A program made the position numbers and the translations under genes. From assembly GCF_001514265.1 (NCBI RefSeq), contig NZ_KQ948989.1, positions 186,001 through 250,000 on the forward strand: a stretch of 64,000 bases of DNA. Direction: 5' to 3'. The DNA comes from Streptomyces resistomycificus. GTDB lineage: Bacteria > Actinomycetota > Actinomycetes > Streptomycetales > Streptomycetaceae. This document shows, one piece after another, positions 25,811-33,379 of the stretch. How positions within the stretch are numbered: position 1 is the stretch's first letter; every line of letters starts with the position of its first letter. Under the pieces are notes generated by a model. That model saw only the letters and a list, made by a program, of their open reading frames with translations, searched no databases and was not told where the DNA came from.

Positions 25811-26244
25811 CAGGCAGCCACCGCCTCGGCCGCGTTGGAGTGCGGTGAGGCGTACGCCAGGGACTCCAGGGGTGTTGGTGGATCGATCGACAGGTACGGC
25901 GGCGCCTGTTCGGCCGCGACGGTCTCCCGGAGCGAGGCCGCGCTGTCGCCGCCCGCCGGCCGACTGCTGGTGTGCCCTTCGGGGCGAAGGGCGGCGGCCG
26001 CGGCGGCCGTCGGCAACTCCGGTAAGGGGGAGGCGTACCAGCCGGGAAGCGGGCGAGGGATGAGGGCAGCGCGCGGATCCCCCACGCGCGCTGCCCGGTC
26101 GATGGCCGGGCCGCCGGGGCATGGCCGCCCGAAGATCCCGGCGGCCTTGTCGGAGGCCCCGGCGGACGCCCCTTCGTGGGTGTCGCCGAGGTGGCGTGGG
26201 ATGACCGGCGTGTGGGCGATCCCGGGCGCTCTCGGCGAGTCCAC
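25810..26244 (-). CDS. Hypothetical protein coupled to GNAT gene
   Basis: 144 residues from a GTG preceded by GAAGGGACGG. The protein is rich in Ala, Pro and Gly with no hydrophobic helix; noticeable stretches are AHTPVIPRHLGDTHEG near the start, IPRPLPGWYASPLPELP in the middle and PYLSIDPPTPLESLAYASP near the end. No family is recognised. The good ribosome site, the ATGA overlap with the acetyltransferase and the promoter-like dyad upstream argue that it is real. It might be the acetyltransferase's partner or substrate, but that is speculation. Confidence 0.55.
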   Translation of the reverse strand: MDSPRAPGIAHTPVIPRHLGDTHEGASAGASDKAAGIFGRPCPGGPAIDRAARVGDPRAALIPRPLPGWYASPLPELPTAAAAAALRPEGHTSSRPAGGDSAASLRETVAAEQAPPYLSIDPPTPLESLAYASPHSNAAEAVAA

Positions 26245-26273
26245 AATCCGTCCCTTCTCGCACTCAACTTGGT

Positions 26274-26295
26274 CTTGCAAGTAGTGTGCAACAAG
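26274..26295. promoter_or_regulatory. Dyad CTTGCA-N10-TGCAACAAG-like element
   Basis: TTGCA and TGCAA (26275-26279 and 26287-26291) form a 5-bp inverted repeat with a 7-bp spacer, flanked by CTTG and CAAG. It lies 30-50 bp upstream of the GTG of the unknown/GNAT pair and in the divergent region shared with the glyoxalase gene. It is a candidate operator. Confidence 0.35.
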
Positions 26296-26504
26296 AGGGT
26301 GTTGTTGGGTAGCCGGTGTTGTGGGCGTGCACAGGGGTGTGCGGGTCGCGACGGTTGCCGAGCGCCGCTCCGTCGGCGTCCGGCAGGCCGTCGCCCACGG
26401 CCCGACTGCCCAGTGAGCGGAACACCATCCGTGCTGAACGCCGCCACAGGATGTGTCCACCCCTCGTGTGGATGTCCGCCACGCTCCCGGTGAAGGATTA
26501 CGCC

Positions 26505-26840
26505 ATGGACGAAGAAGAAGTCATCCCGATCCTGCGGGTGCGGGACGCCGGGGTTGCGGTGGAGTGGTACGCGCGCCTGGGCTTCCTCCAGCAGTGGGAG
26601 CACCGCTTCGAGCCGGGGCTGCCCGTGTTCACGGAGGTCGCCCGTGGCCGGGTCCGGCTGTTCCTGTCGGAGCACGAGGGCGACGCGCGGCCGGACACCC
26701 TGGTCTACCTGCGGGTCACCGACCTCGACGCCGTCGCGGCGGAGTTCGGGGTCCGGGCCGAGGCCGCACCCTGGGGGCGTGAGCTCGAGCTGCGGGACCT
26801 CGACGGAAACCGCCTCAGGGTGGGCGCGGTCGGCGGCTGA
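26505..26840 (+). CDS. Glyoxalase/bleomycin-resistance-fold protein
   Basis: 111 residues, ATG preceded by GAAGGATT. The fold pattern is clear: VIPILRVRDAGVAVEWYARLGF at the start, a central beta strand RLFLSEHEG, and RELELRDLDGNRLRVG at the end. Members bind metals or sequester antibiotics; this short form often lacks enzyme activity. The specific role is unknown. It is convergent with cbiD. Confidence 0.82.
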   Translation: MDEEEVIPILRVRDAGVAVEWYARLGFLQQWEHRFEPGLPVFTEVARGRVRLFLSEHEGDARPDTLVYLRVTDLDAVAAEFGVRAEAAPWGRELELRDLDGNRLRVGAVGG

Positions 26841-26868
26841 GCCGGCTCCCGCCTTCCCCGCAGGACGT

Positions 26869-28098
26869 TCATGTCGCCGGGCCGCGTCCCGCCGCCACCG
26901 CGCTGCGTCCCACCACCGTCCCCGCCCGGTCGATGCAGATCACGTCGACCGCGACGGGCGCGCCCCGCAGCACGGCCAGGGCCTCGTCGCGGGCCGCCGT
27001 CGCGACCAGGTCGCCCAGCGGCACCCCGGCCGCCGTGCACAACTGGAGCGCGGCGAGCCCGGTGTTGGACTCCGCCACCTCGGCGGCCAGTGCCTCGTCC
27101 GCGCCGCCGCGCCGGGCCAGTTCGGCGAGGAAGCCCTTGTCGACCTGGGAGCGGGCGGAATGCAGGTCCAGGTGCCCGGCCGCGAGCTTGGACAGCTTGG
27201 CGAAGCCGCCGCAGACGGTCAGCCGGTCCACCGGGTGACGGCGGACGTACTTCAGAACGGCCCCCGCGAAGTCGCCCATGTCCAGCAGGGCGTCCTCGGG
27301 AAGCCCGTACTCGGCGACGACCGCCTTCTCCGACGTCGACCCGGTGCACCCGGCGACATGCGTGCGCCCGGCCGCCCGGGCCACGTCCACGCCCCGCCTG
27401 ATCGAGTCGATCCACGCCGAGCAGGAGTACGGCACCACGATGCCGGTCGTGCCGAGGATCGACAGACCGCCGAGGATGCCCAGCCGCGGGTTCCAGGTGG
27501 AGCGGGCGATCTCCTCGCCGTGGTCGACGGAGACGGTGATCTCGACGTCGCCGCTGCCGCCGTGCCGGGCGGCGACCTCGGTGACGTGGTCGCGCATCAT
27601 CCGGCGGGGCACGGGGTTCACGGCCGGTTCCCCGACCGGCAGGGGCAGTCCGGGGCGGGTGATCGTCCCGACCCCGGGACCGGCCCGGAACACCACCCCG
27701 GCCCCGACGGGGAGCCGCCGTACCGTGACCCGGACCAGCGCGCCGTGTGTGACGTCCGGGTCGTCGCCGGCGTCCTTCACGATCCCGGCCATGGCGTACG
27801 CGTCCGTCAGCTCCTCCGCCGCGAGCGCGAACGCGGGCGTCTGCCCCTTGGGCAGCGTGATCGTCACCGGGTCGGGAAACTCACCGGTCAGCAAGGCGGT
27901 GTACGCGGCCGTCGTGGCGGCGGTCGCACAGGCGCCGGTGGTCCAGCCGGGACGCAGTCCGGTGTGCTTGAGCTGCGCGCTTCGGCCGCCCTTGGCCTCG
28001 GGGGCGCTTCGGTCCCCGATCTGGTGCGTCGCCTCGTCGGCGCCCCGCGCTCCGGCGCCGCCCGTCGACTCGCCGACGCCCTGCACTTCACCGCTCAT
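26869..28098 (-). CDS. cbiD: Cobalt-precorrin-5B (C1)-methyltransferase CbiD
   Basis: 409 residues. After a variable 45-residue leader comes the CbiD signature LRPGWTTGACATAATTAA (about 47-64), then GTITRPGLPLPVGEPAVNPVPR and the C-terminal region with GGFAKLSKLAAGHLDLHS. It methylates C1 of the corrin ring in the anaerobic-type cobalamin pathway. The ATG at 28098 has only a modest ribosome site. Neighbouring NiCoT permease and cbiC genes fit a cobalt/cobalamin group. Confidence 0.93.
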   Translation of the reverse strand: MSGEVQGVGESTGGAGARGADEATHQIGDRSAPEAKGGRSAQLKHTGLRPGWTTGACATAATTAAYTALLTGEFPDPVTITLPKGQTPAFALAAEELTDAYAMAGIVKDAGDDPDVTHGALVRVTVRRLPVGAGVVFRAGPGVGTITRPGLPLPVGEPAVNPVPRRMMRDHVTEVAARHGGSGDVEITVSVDHGEEIARSTWNPRLGILGGLSILGTTGIVVPYSCSAWIDSIRRGVDVARAAGRTHVAGCTGSTSEKAVVAEYGLPEDALLDMGDFAGAVLKYVRRHPVDRLTVCGGFAKLSKLAAGHLDLHSARSQVDKGFLAELARRGGADEALAAEVAESNTGLAALQLCTAAGVPLGDLVATAARDEALAVLRGAPVAVDVICIDRAGTVVGRSAVAAGRGPAT

Positions 28099-28310
28099 GA
28101 ACGGACCCGTACTTCCCTGCACGCACTGATACTCGGCGGCTGGCCCCGGGCGAGGTCCGCGGCGGCTGCTTCGGCGGCGCGGCATGGCTGACGTCGTGAC
28201 TGCGCGGGCGCGAGGCGGACGTGCTCATCGATGCCACCCCCTCGTCGGCGCGAACGGTCTCCACGCGGCGCGGACCGCCGCCACGGCCCATGTTCCCCTG
28301 CTCGCCCCGC

Positions 28311-28330
28311 GCCGCCCCGGCCGGGGCGGC
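28311..28330. promoter_or_regulatory. Perfect 20-bp palindromic hairpin followed by TTT
   Basis: GCCGCCCCGG directly followed by its complement, then TTTCCC, about 130 bp upstream of the NiCoT gene. It looks like a short terminator or attenuator in the leader, or simply a block to transcription entering from upstream. Confidence 0.4.
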
Positions 28331-28385
28331 TTTCCCTGACGCTGGCGGAAACCTGACGGGGGCTTTGCCGCGGATGTGTTGTAGC

Positions 28386-28400
28386 TGCAACTCATTCGCA
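28386..28400. promoter_or_regulatory. Nur-like dyad TGCAA-N5-TCGCA upstream of nickel/cobalt permease
   Basis: TGCAACTCATTCGCA is one base short of a perfect TGCAA-N5-TTGCA dyad. In Streptomyces the nickel-responsive repressor Nur binds 5-bp-spaced dyads with TGCAA-type half-sites near nickel-uptake genes. The location 60-74 bp before the NiCoT start fits control by nickel. This assignment is inference. Confidence 0.4.
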
Positions 28401-28459
28401 CAAACCTGGAGTGCGCGGCTGAGAACAGCCGCACGCCAAGGAGTAAGGCCCGCACCCTC

Positions 28460-29674
28460 ATGACCACCGCCCCCGATTCCGCTCGCCCGGCACCGGCACC
28501 GGCACCGGCCCCGGTCGCGGCTCCGTCCCCGGCCCCGGCCCCGGCTCCGCCCCCGGCCGGTGGGCGCGGACTCTCGTGGCACCGGATCCGTACGTCGATG
28601 ACCCGCAAGGAGTGGACGAGCCTCGGCGGGATGGCCGCGTTCATCCTGGCGCTGCACGTGATCGGCTGGTTCACACTGGTGGTGATCGTCGCTCCGGAGC
28701 ACTACAGCCTGGGGGACAAGTCCTTCGGTATCGGTATCGGCGTGACGGCCTACACCCTGGGGATGCGGCACGCCTTCGACGCCGATCACATCGCCGCGAT
28801 CGACAACACCACCCGAAAGCTGATGAGCGAGGGCCGGCGACCCCTGTCGGTGGGCTTCTGGTTCTCGCTCGGTCACTCGTCCATCGTCTTCGTACTCGCC
28901 TTCCTGCTGTCCCTCGGCGTCAAGGCGCTGGCCGGCCCGGTGGGCGACGACGACTCCACGCTGCACAGCGTCACGGGCTGGATCGGCACCACCGTCTCCG
29001 GGACCTTCCTGTACGTCATCGCGATCATCAACCTGGTGATCATGGTGGGGATCTGGAAGGTCTTCCGGCAGATGCGCACCGGCCACCTCGACGAGGCGGC
29101 CCTGGAGAAGCAGCTCGACAACCGCGGCTTCATGAACCGTCTCCTCGGCCGCGTGATGAAGTCGATCACCAAGCCCTGGCAGATGTACCCGCTGGGCCTT
29201 CTCTTCGGGCTCGGCTTCGACACGGCGACGGAGATCGCGCTCCTCGTCATGGCCGGGTCGGGCGCGGCCTCCGGGCTGCCCTGGTACGCGATCCTGTGCC
29301 TGCCCGTCCTCTTCGCCGCCGGCATGTCACTGCTGGACACGATCGACGGCTCGTTCATGAACTTCGCCTACGGCTGGGCCTTCTCCAAACCGGTCCGCAA
29401 GGTCTACTACAACCTCACGATCACCGGCCTGTCGGTGGCGGTCGCCCTCATCATCGGCACGGTCGAACTGCTGGGCCTCGTCGCGGAGCAGGCGGATCTG
29501 CGCGGCCCGTTCTGGGACTGGGTGTCCGGGCTCGACCTGAACCTCGTCGGTTACCTCATCGTCGGACTGTTCTTCGCCACCTGGGCGGTGGCCCTGGTGG
29601 TGTGGAAGGTCGGCCGGATCGAGGAGAAGTGGACGGCGGGCCCGGCCCGGCCCACCCCGGCCGAGGAGAGCTGA
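28460..29674 (+). CDS. NiCoT-family nickel/cobalt permease (HoxN/NixA type)
   Basis: 404 residues. An N-terminal Ala-Pro repeat stretch of 34 residues is followed by eight membrane helices. The NiCoT signature HX4DH is seen as RHAFDADHIAAIDN (His104-His110), with later motifs GFWFSLGHSSIVF and GLGFDTATEIALL. It imports Ni2+ and/or Co2+ across the membrane. Flanking cbiD and cbiC suggest cobalt for cobalamin, while the hydrogenase island 8 kb downstream needs nickel; the Nur-like site favours nickel. Confidence 0.92.
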   Translation: MTTAPDSARPAPAPAPAPVAAPSPAPAPAPPPAGGRGLSWHRIRTSMTRKEWTSLGGMAAFILALHVIGWFTLVVIVAPEHYSLGDKSFGIGIGVTAYTLGMRHAFDADHIAAIDNTTRKLMSEGRRPLSVGFWFSLGHSSIVFVLAFLLSLGVKALAGPVGDDDSTLHSVTGWIGTTVSGTFLYVIAIINLVIMVGIWKVFRQMRTGHLDEAALEKQLDNRGFMNRLLGRVMKSITKPWQMYPLGLLFGLGFDTATEIALLVMAGSGAASGLPWYAILCLPVLFAAGMSLLDTIDGSFMNFAYGWAFSKPVRKVYYNLTITGLSVAVALIIGTVELLGLVAEQADLRGPFWDWVSGLDLNLVGYLIVGLFFATWAVALVVWKVGRIEEKWTAGPARPTPAEES

Positions 29675-29745
29675 CCGGGGCGACGGCGTCCGGGTCCCCC
29701 GGGTGCCCCCTCCGCGCTCACCCTTTTGCGCCTACTCCGCCGCGC

Positions 29746-30408
29746 TCACTCCTCCTCGCTCGCGATCGCGTTGAGTGCGGCGGCGGCGATGGCGCTGCCG
29801 CCGCGCCGGCCGCGGACGATCAGGTGTTCCAGGCCGGACGGGTGCGCGGCCAGGGCGTCCTTCGACTCGGCGGCGCCGACGAAGCCGACCGGGACACCGA
29901 TGACGGCGGCGGGCCGGGGAGCGCCCTCGTCGATCATCTCCAGCAGACGGAAGAGGGCGGTGGGCGCGTTGCCGACGGCGACCACGGCACCCTCCAGCCG
30001 GTCACGCCACAGCTCCAGCGCGGCGGCGCTGCGCGTGGTGCCCAGCTTCGCGGCCAGGTCGGGGACGGCGGGGTCGGAGAGCGTGCACAGCACCTCGTTG
30101 TCGGCGGGCAGCCGCTTGCGGGTCACGCCGCTGGCCACCATCCGGACGTCGCAGAGGATCGGCGCACCCGCGCGCAGGGCCCGGCGAGCCCGGGTCACCA
30201 CGTCCGGAGTGAAGGCGAGGTCGCGCACGAGGTCGACCATTCCGCAGGCATGGATCATGCGCACCGCTACCTGGCTGACGTCGGCGGGCAGACCCGCGAG
30301 GTCCGCCTCCGCGCGGATCGTGGCGAACGACTGGCGGTAGATGGCCGCGCCGTCCTTCTCGTAGTCGTACGTCGTCACGGTGTTCTTCTCGCTGCTCTCG
30401 GTCGTCAT
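29746..30408 (-). CDS. cobH: Precorrin-8X methylmutase CbiC/CobH
   Basis: 220 residues. [19 protein letters not shown] at about 14-32, then [13 protein letters not shown] with the catalytic His, [18 protein letters not shown] and [15 protein letters not shown] are all hallmark segments. It moves a methyl group from C11 to C12 to give hydrogenobyrinate or its cobalt analogue. The ATG at 30408 has a weak ribosome site; an in-frame GTG nine codons later has a better one (GAGAAG). It is convergent with the NiCoT gene. Confidence 0.93.
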   Translation of the reverse strand: MTTESSEKNTVTTYDYEKDGAAIYRQSFATIRAEADLAGLPADVSQVAVRMIHACGMVDLVRDLAFTPDVVTRARRALRAGAPILCDVRMVASGVTRKRLPADNEVLCTLSDPAVPDLAAKLGTTRSAAALELWRDRLEGAVVAVGNAPTALFRLLEMIDEGAPRPAAVIGVPVGFVGAAESKDALAAHPSGLEHLIVRGRRGGSAIAAAALNAIASEEE

Positions 30409-31030
30409 ACGGCTGTCGTTCGGCTGGCTGATGAGGTGGGGCCGGTGCCCCGTCGTCCGCGAGGTGCGGGCGCGGTGAGTCCGGGCAGGCGTCACCGCGA
30501 TCCCGCCCGTGCGGCCACTGTGGCCTGGGGCGATGGACGGAGGGCAGCCGTGGACATGGCGGCGAGCATACCCACCGTCCCACGGATGTATGACCCGCCT
30601 TCGCGCGGAGCCCCTTACCTCACCCGGGCCGTCGAGCGGAAGTCCCCCGCCACCAGCCGCGACGAGGCCTCGTTCGTACCCGAACTCCTGCGTTCTAGGG
30701 ACAAGTTGGGACGCCGGTCGCTACTGTCTCCCTGCAACCACCTCCGACAGGTGGTCGCTCCACGATGTCGGGAGTCCACCTGCCCTCGCACGCCGCAGTA
30801 GGCGACGCGCCTGGACAGCTCTGGTGACGAGTCCGTGGAGGCGGCGCTTGCGTCGTCACGCAGTTGAGCACCGCGCTCCTGTGCAGTGCACCGATGACGC
30901 ACCCGTCTCCACCGTGTCCTCCCGTACCCGCACCCCGCAGCCACGCAGCGGCGCCCTCGCGCCGTCGGCCGGGGACGGAGCCTGGGGGCAGCACGCTTCG
31001 ACGGGTGTCGACCCCTGGAGGTTGCCCCCC
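30409..31030. other. 622-bp divergent intergenic region
   Basis: This lies between cobH and the unknown/helicase operon. No convincing frame is present on either strand. A segment near 30475-30545 has scattered words in common with the cobalamin riboswitch core (GGTGAGTCCGG, CCACTGTGG) but no full structure. The region must hold promoters for both sides; none is clear apart from the ribosome site GGAGG at its right edge. Confidence 0.5.
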
Positions 31031-33379
31031 ATGGTCGCTCGTAAGAGCTCCTTCCAGTTCCTCAACCCCGGTCATCAGAACCTGATCTCCGACGCCGTCC
31101 CGCTCGACGGCGTGTTCCCCCTGCTGCCGCCGGTGTTCGAGCCCTTGAGCGGCGAGCCCGCCCTCTCCGACGGGGAGCCGCCCACCGCGCTCGGCAGGGC
31201 CGTCATGGAGTGGTACGGCAGGGTCCACGGCCGTGCGCCCGAGGAGACCCCGGCAGGGCTCGTCCGGGCCATCGAGGCGGTGTCGATCGGCCGCGACAAC
31301 GCCGATGCCGTCCGCCGGGCACAGTGGCGGCGCAACCACGCCGGGCTGCTGTCGGTCGCCCAGCTTCAGGTGTGCGTCCCCATGGTGCGCCCGGCCACCG
31401 TGCAGCCGCGCATGGCCGCCTCCGCCCAGCGCATCATGCGCGAGAAGTACCAGCGGTCGCTGATCCACGAAGTCGGCACGGGCCTGCGCGTGCAGGCGCG
31501 CTCCGCCCAGCATCTGATCGACATCACCGAGGCGCAGAAGACGGTCCGCATCCCGCACGCGTACGCAGGCGAGGCCGAGAAGGAGTTCGCCGACTCACTC
31601 GCCCTCGAAGGGATCCGGGAGGAGGTCCGCGGATTCGCGTACGACATGTTCGTGTCCGACGACGAGCGCGGCCACCTCGTCGAGACGGACGACGGCTGGA
31701 CGCGGGTCAGCGTCGCCCAGTCCTTCATGGGCCAGCTGATGGGCCTGAACGCCGAACTGTCCACGCTGCACTGGGAGAACGGCGACGGCTCCCTGACCGT
31801 CCGCCCGCACACGCCCGACACGATCGAGGCGGCGTTCCGCGAACTGCGCTTCGAGGACGCCTCCTTCGCCGTGTGGCCGGCCGGCCGGACCGGGAACGCC
31901 GTACAGACCTGGCTCGACGGCGCGTCGCCGGAGGCGGAGGCCACTGTGCGCATGATGACGGCCCGGATGGACATCGGCATCGCCGTCCGGCCGTACCGCA
32001 GCAACAGCGACCACGACGTGGTCTACGCGGACATGGCCCGCTTCCACGTCAAGGGACAGAACCCGACCCTGTGGGGGAAGGCCGACGACGAGGCCTTCAA
32101 GGCCCGTACGGTCGTCAACGACCTCGTTCGCCGCGACTACCTCACCGAGGAACAGCGAGACGTCTTCTTCGGCGACACGGAGGTGCCCTGGGCGGACGAC
32201 CCGGCGCGCGCCCCCTACCGCAGCCGAGTCGTGGCCACCACCCACGTCATGGTCTCCACCGTGGTGGACGACCCGGCTCTCGCCACCCGGTACGGCGTGG
32301 TGCGCGAAACGCTCAAGAGGCTGCGGGTGCCCAACTCGCCCCTGCAGGCCGCGACCACCACCGCCTCCCTGGCCGGCCTGGTCGCCGGTCTCGAAGGGGA
32401 CGGTGAGATGGGCCAGTTCACCGCGGTGATCGCGCGCTCCTTCCGCAAGCCGGAGCTGCGCGACATCGGTCAGCACGAAGGGAACTGGACCGAACTGATC
32501 GAGCGGGACGTCGAGGTCATCGCCGCAGGCGCCCGACGGGAGCTGGACGCGGCCTCGTCCGCGCAGCGGGCGCCGCTCGGCGCGCACCAGCGGGCCCTCG
32601 CCGTCCTCGCCCTCGTCGCGCACGCGGCGAACCCCGCCCTGCGTGAGTACCGCATGACCGTCGGGACGAACACTGACGGCAGCCCCCGCACGGTCCGTTA
32701 CCCGTCCTCCATGACCCTGACCGGCCGTGGCGGCCGCGGCGGGGTCATGAAGGTGGAGGCGGACGTCGTCGTCCTGAACGCCGCCCGCTCGCGTGAGGGC
32801 ATCGACCAGCTCGAGGCGATCGTCGCCGCGGCCAGTGTCGAGGAACCCGTCGTCCCGCTCGACCCGGCCGGCGGCGAGGAGATGCTGGAGGAGTGGCTGC
32901 GGCAGCGGTGGGCGAACACCTCCGGCACCGACGGCCGGCCGGAGCGGGCGGCGGACGGCTTCACGGGACCCTCCGCCCTGCTCCCGGGACCCCGCACCGA
33001 CGGTGCCGACCGCGGACCGGCCCTCACCACCGGCGTGGCCGTCCCGCTGTGGCCCGACACCCCGGTGGAGGAGGAACCGGACACGGCCAACCCGCTCTCC
33101 GACCCCGGAGAGTGGTCGAAGGCCATCATCGCCCTGGTGGACGACGTCGACACGTTGGCGGCCCACGCGAGCGTCCTCGCCCAGATCCCGGTGGACGCCG
33201 TACGCGCGGGCGTCGAAGAGGAGGAGTACGACCCCGAAGACCCCGATCTGCCCCGGATGATCGACGAGTTCGGCATCGACCCCGAGGTGGAGGGCAGCAC
33301 CGACGAGTCCATCGAGAACCTGCGCCGCTTCCTCCGGCAGGGCGTGATGGCCTACCTCAAGCAGCAGGCCCGCCGGTGA
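31031..33379 (+). CDS. Large protein of unknown function, coupled to SNF2-like helicase
   Basis: 782 residues, ATG with TGGAGG nine bases upstream. I recognise no known domain. No signal or membrane helix is visible; it is soluble, rich in charged residues, with conserved-looking segments RNHAGLLSVAQLQVCVPMV (about 100-118), a Ser/Asp/His cluster SNSDHDVVYADMARFHVKGQNPT (about 325-347) and DIGQHEGNWTELIERDVEVI (about 480-500). The C-terminus from about 640 is Asp/Glu/Pro-rich and looks flexible, ending in a helical LRRFLRQGVMAYLKQ. Its GTGA overlap with a SNF2-type helicase gene means both are made together. Such large-unknown plus helicase pairs are frequent among phage-defence operons, but nothing here proves it. 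Confidence 0.8.
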   Translation: MVARKSSFQFLNPGHQNLISDAVPLDGVFPLLPPVFEPLSGEPALSDGEPPTALGRAVMEWYGRVHGRAPEETPAGLVRAIEAVSIGRDNADAVRRAQWRRNHAGLLSVAQLQVCVPMVRPATVQPRMAASAQRIMREKYQRSLIHEVGTGLRVQARSAQHLIDITEAQKTVRIPHAYAGEAEKEFADSLALEGIREEVRGFAYDMFVSDDERGHLVETDDGWTRVSVAQSFMGQLMGLNAELSTLHWENGDGSLTVRPHTPDTIEAAFRELRFEDASFAVWPAGRTGNAVQTWLDGASPEAEATVRMMTARMDIGIAVRPYRSNSDHDVVYADMARFHVKGQNPTLWGKADDEAFKARTVVNDLVRRDYLTEEQRDVFFGDTEVPWADDPARAPYRSRVVATTHVMVSTVVDDPALATRYGVVRETLKRLRVPNSPLQAATTTASLAGLVAGLEGDGEMGQFTAVIARSFRKPELRDIGQHEGNWTELIERDVEVIAAGARRELDAASSAQRAPLGAHQRALAVLALVAHAANPALREYRMTVGTNTDGSPRTVRYPSSMTLTGRGGRGGVMKVEADVVVLNAARSREGIDQLEAIVAAASVEEPVVPLDPAGGEEMLEEWLRQRWANTSGTDGRPERAADGFTGPSALLPGPRTDGADRGPALTTGVAVPLWPDTPVEEEPDTANPLSDPGEWSKAIIALVDDVDTLAAHASVLAQIPVDAVRAGVEEEEYDPEDPDLPRMIDEFGIDPEVEGSTDESIENLRRFLRQGVMAYLKQQARR

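Noticed and set aside
30475..30560. Resemblance to a cobalamin riboswitch (GGTGAGTCCGG, CCACTGTGG, GCAGCC)
   Set aside because: The words lie on the plus strand, facing away from cobH, with insertions between them and no complete B12 box or receptor fold.
31595..33166. 523-codon minus-strand open frame opposite the unknown 782-aa gene
   Set aside because: Because the plus-strand gene has no known family, both strands were compared. The plus strand has a ribosome site, the GTGA overlap with the helicase and protein-like composition; the minus strand has the usual antisense look.
31031..33379. Calling the unknown protein AIPR or DndB/DGQHR family
   Set aside because: I looked for the DGQHR motif and for AIPR hallmark segments and found neither.
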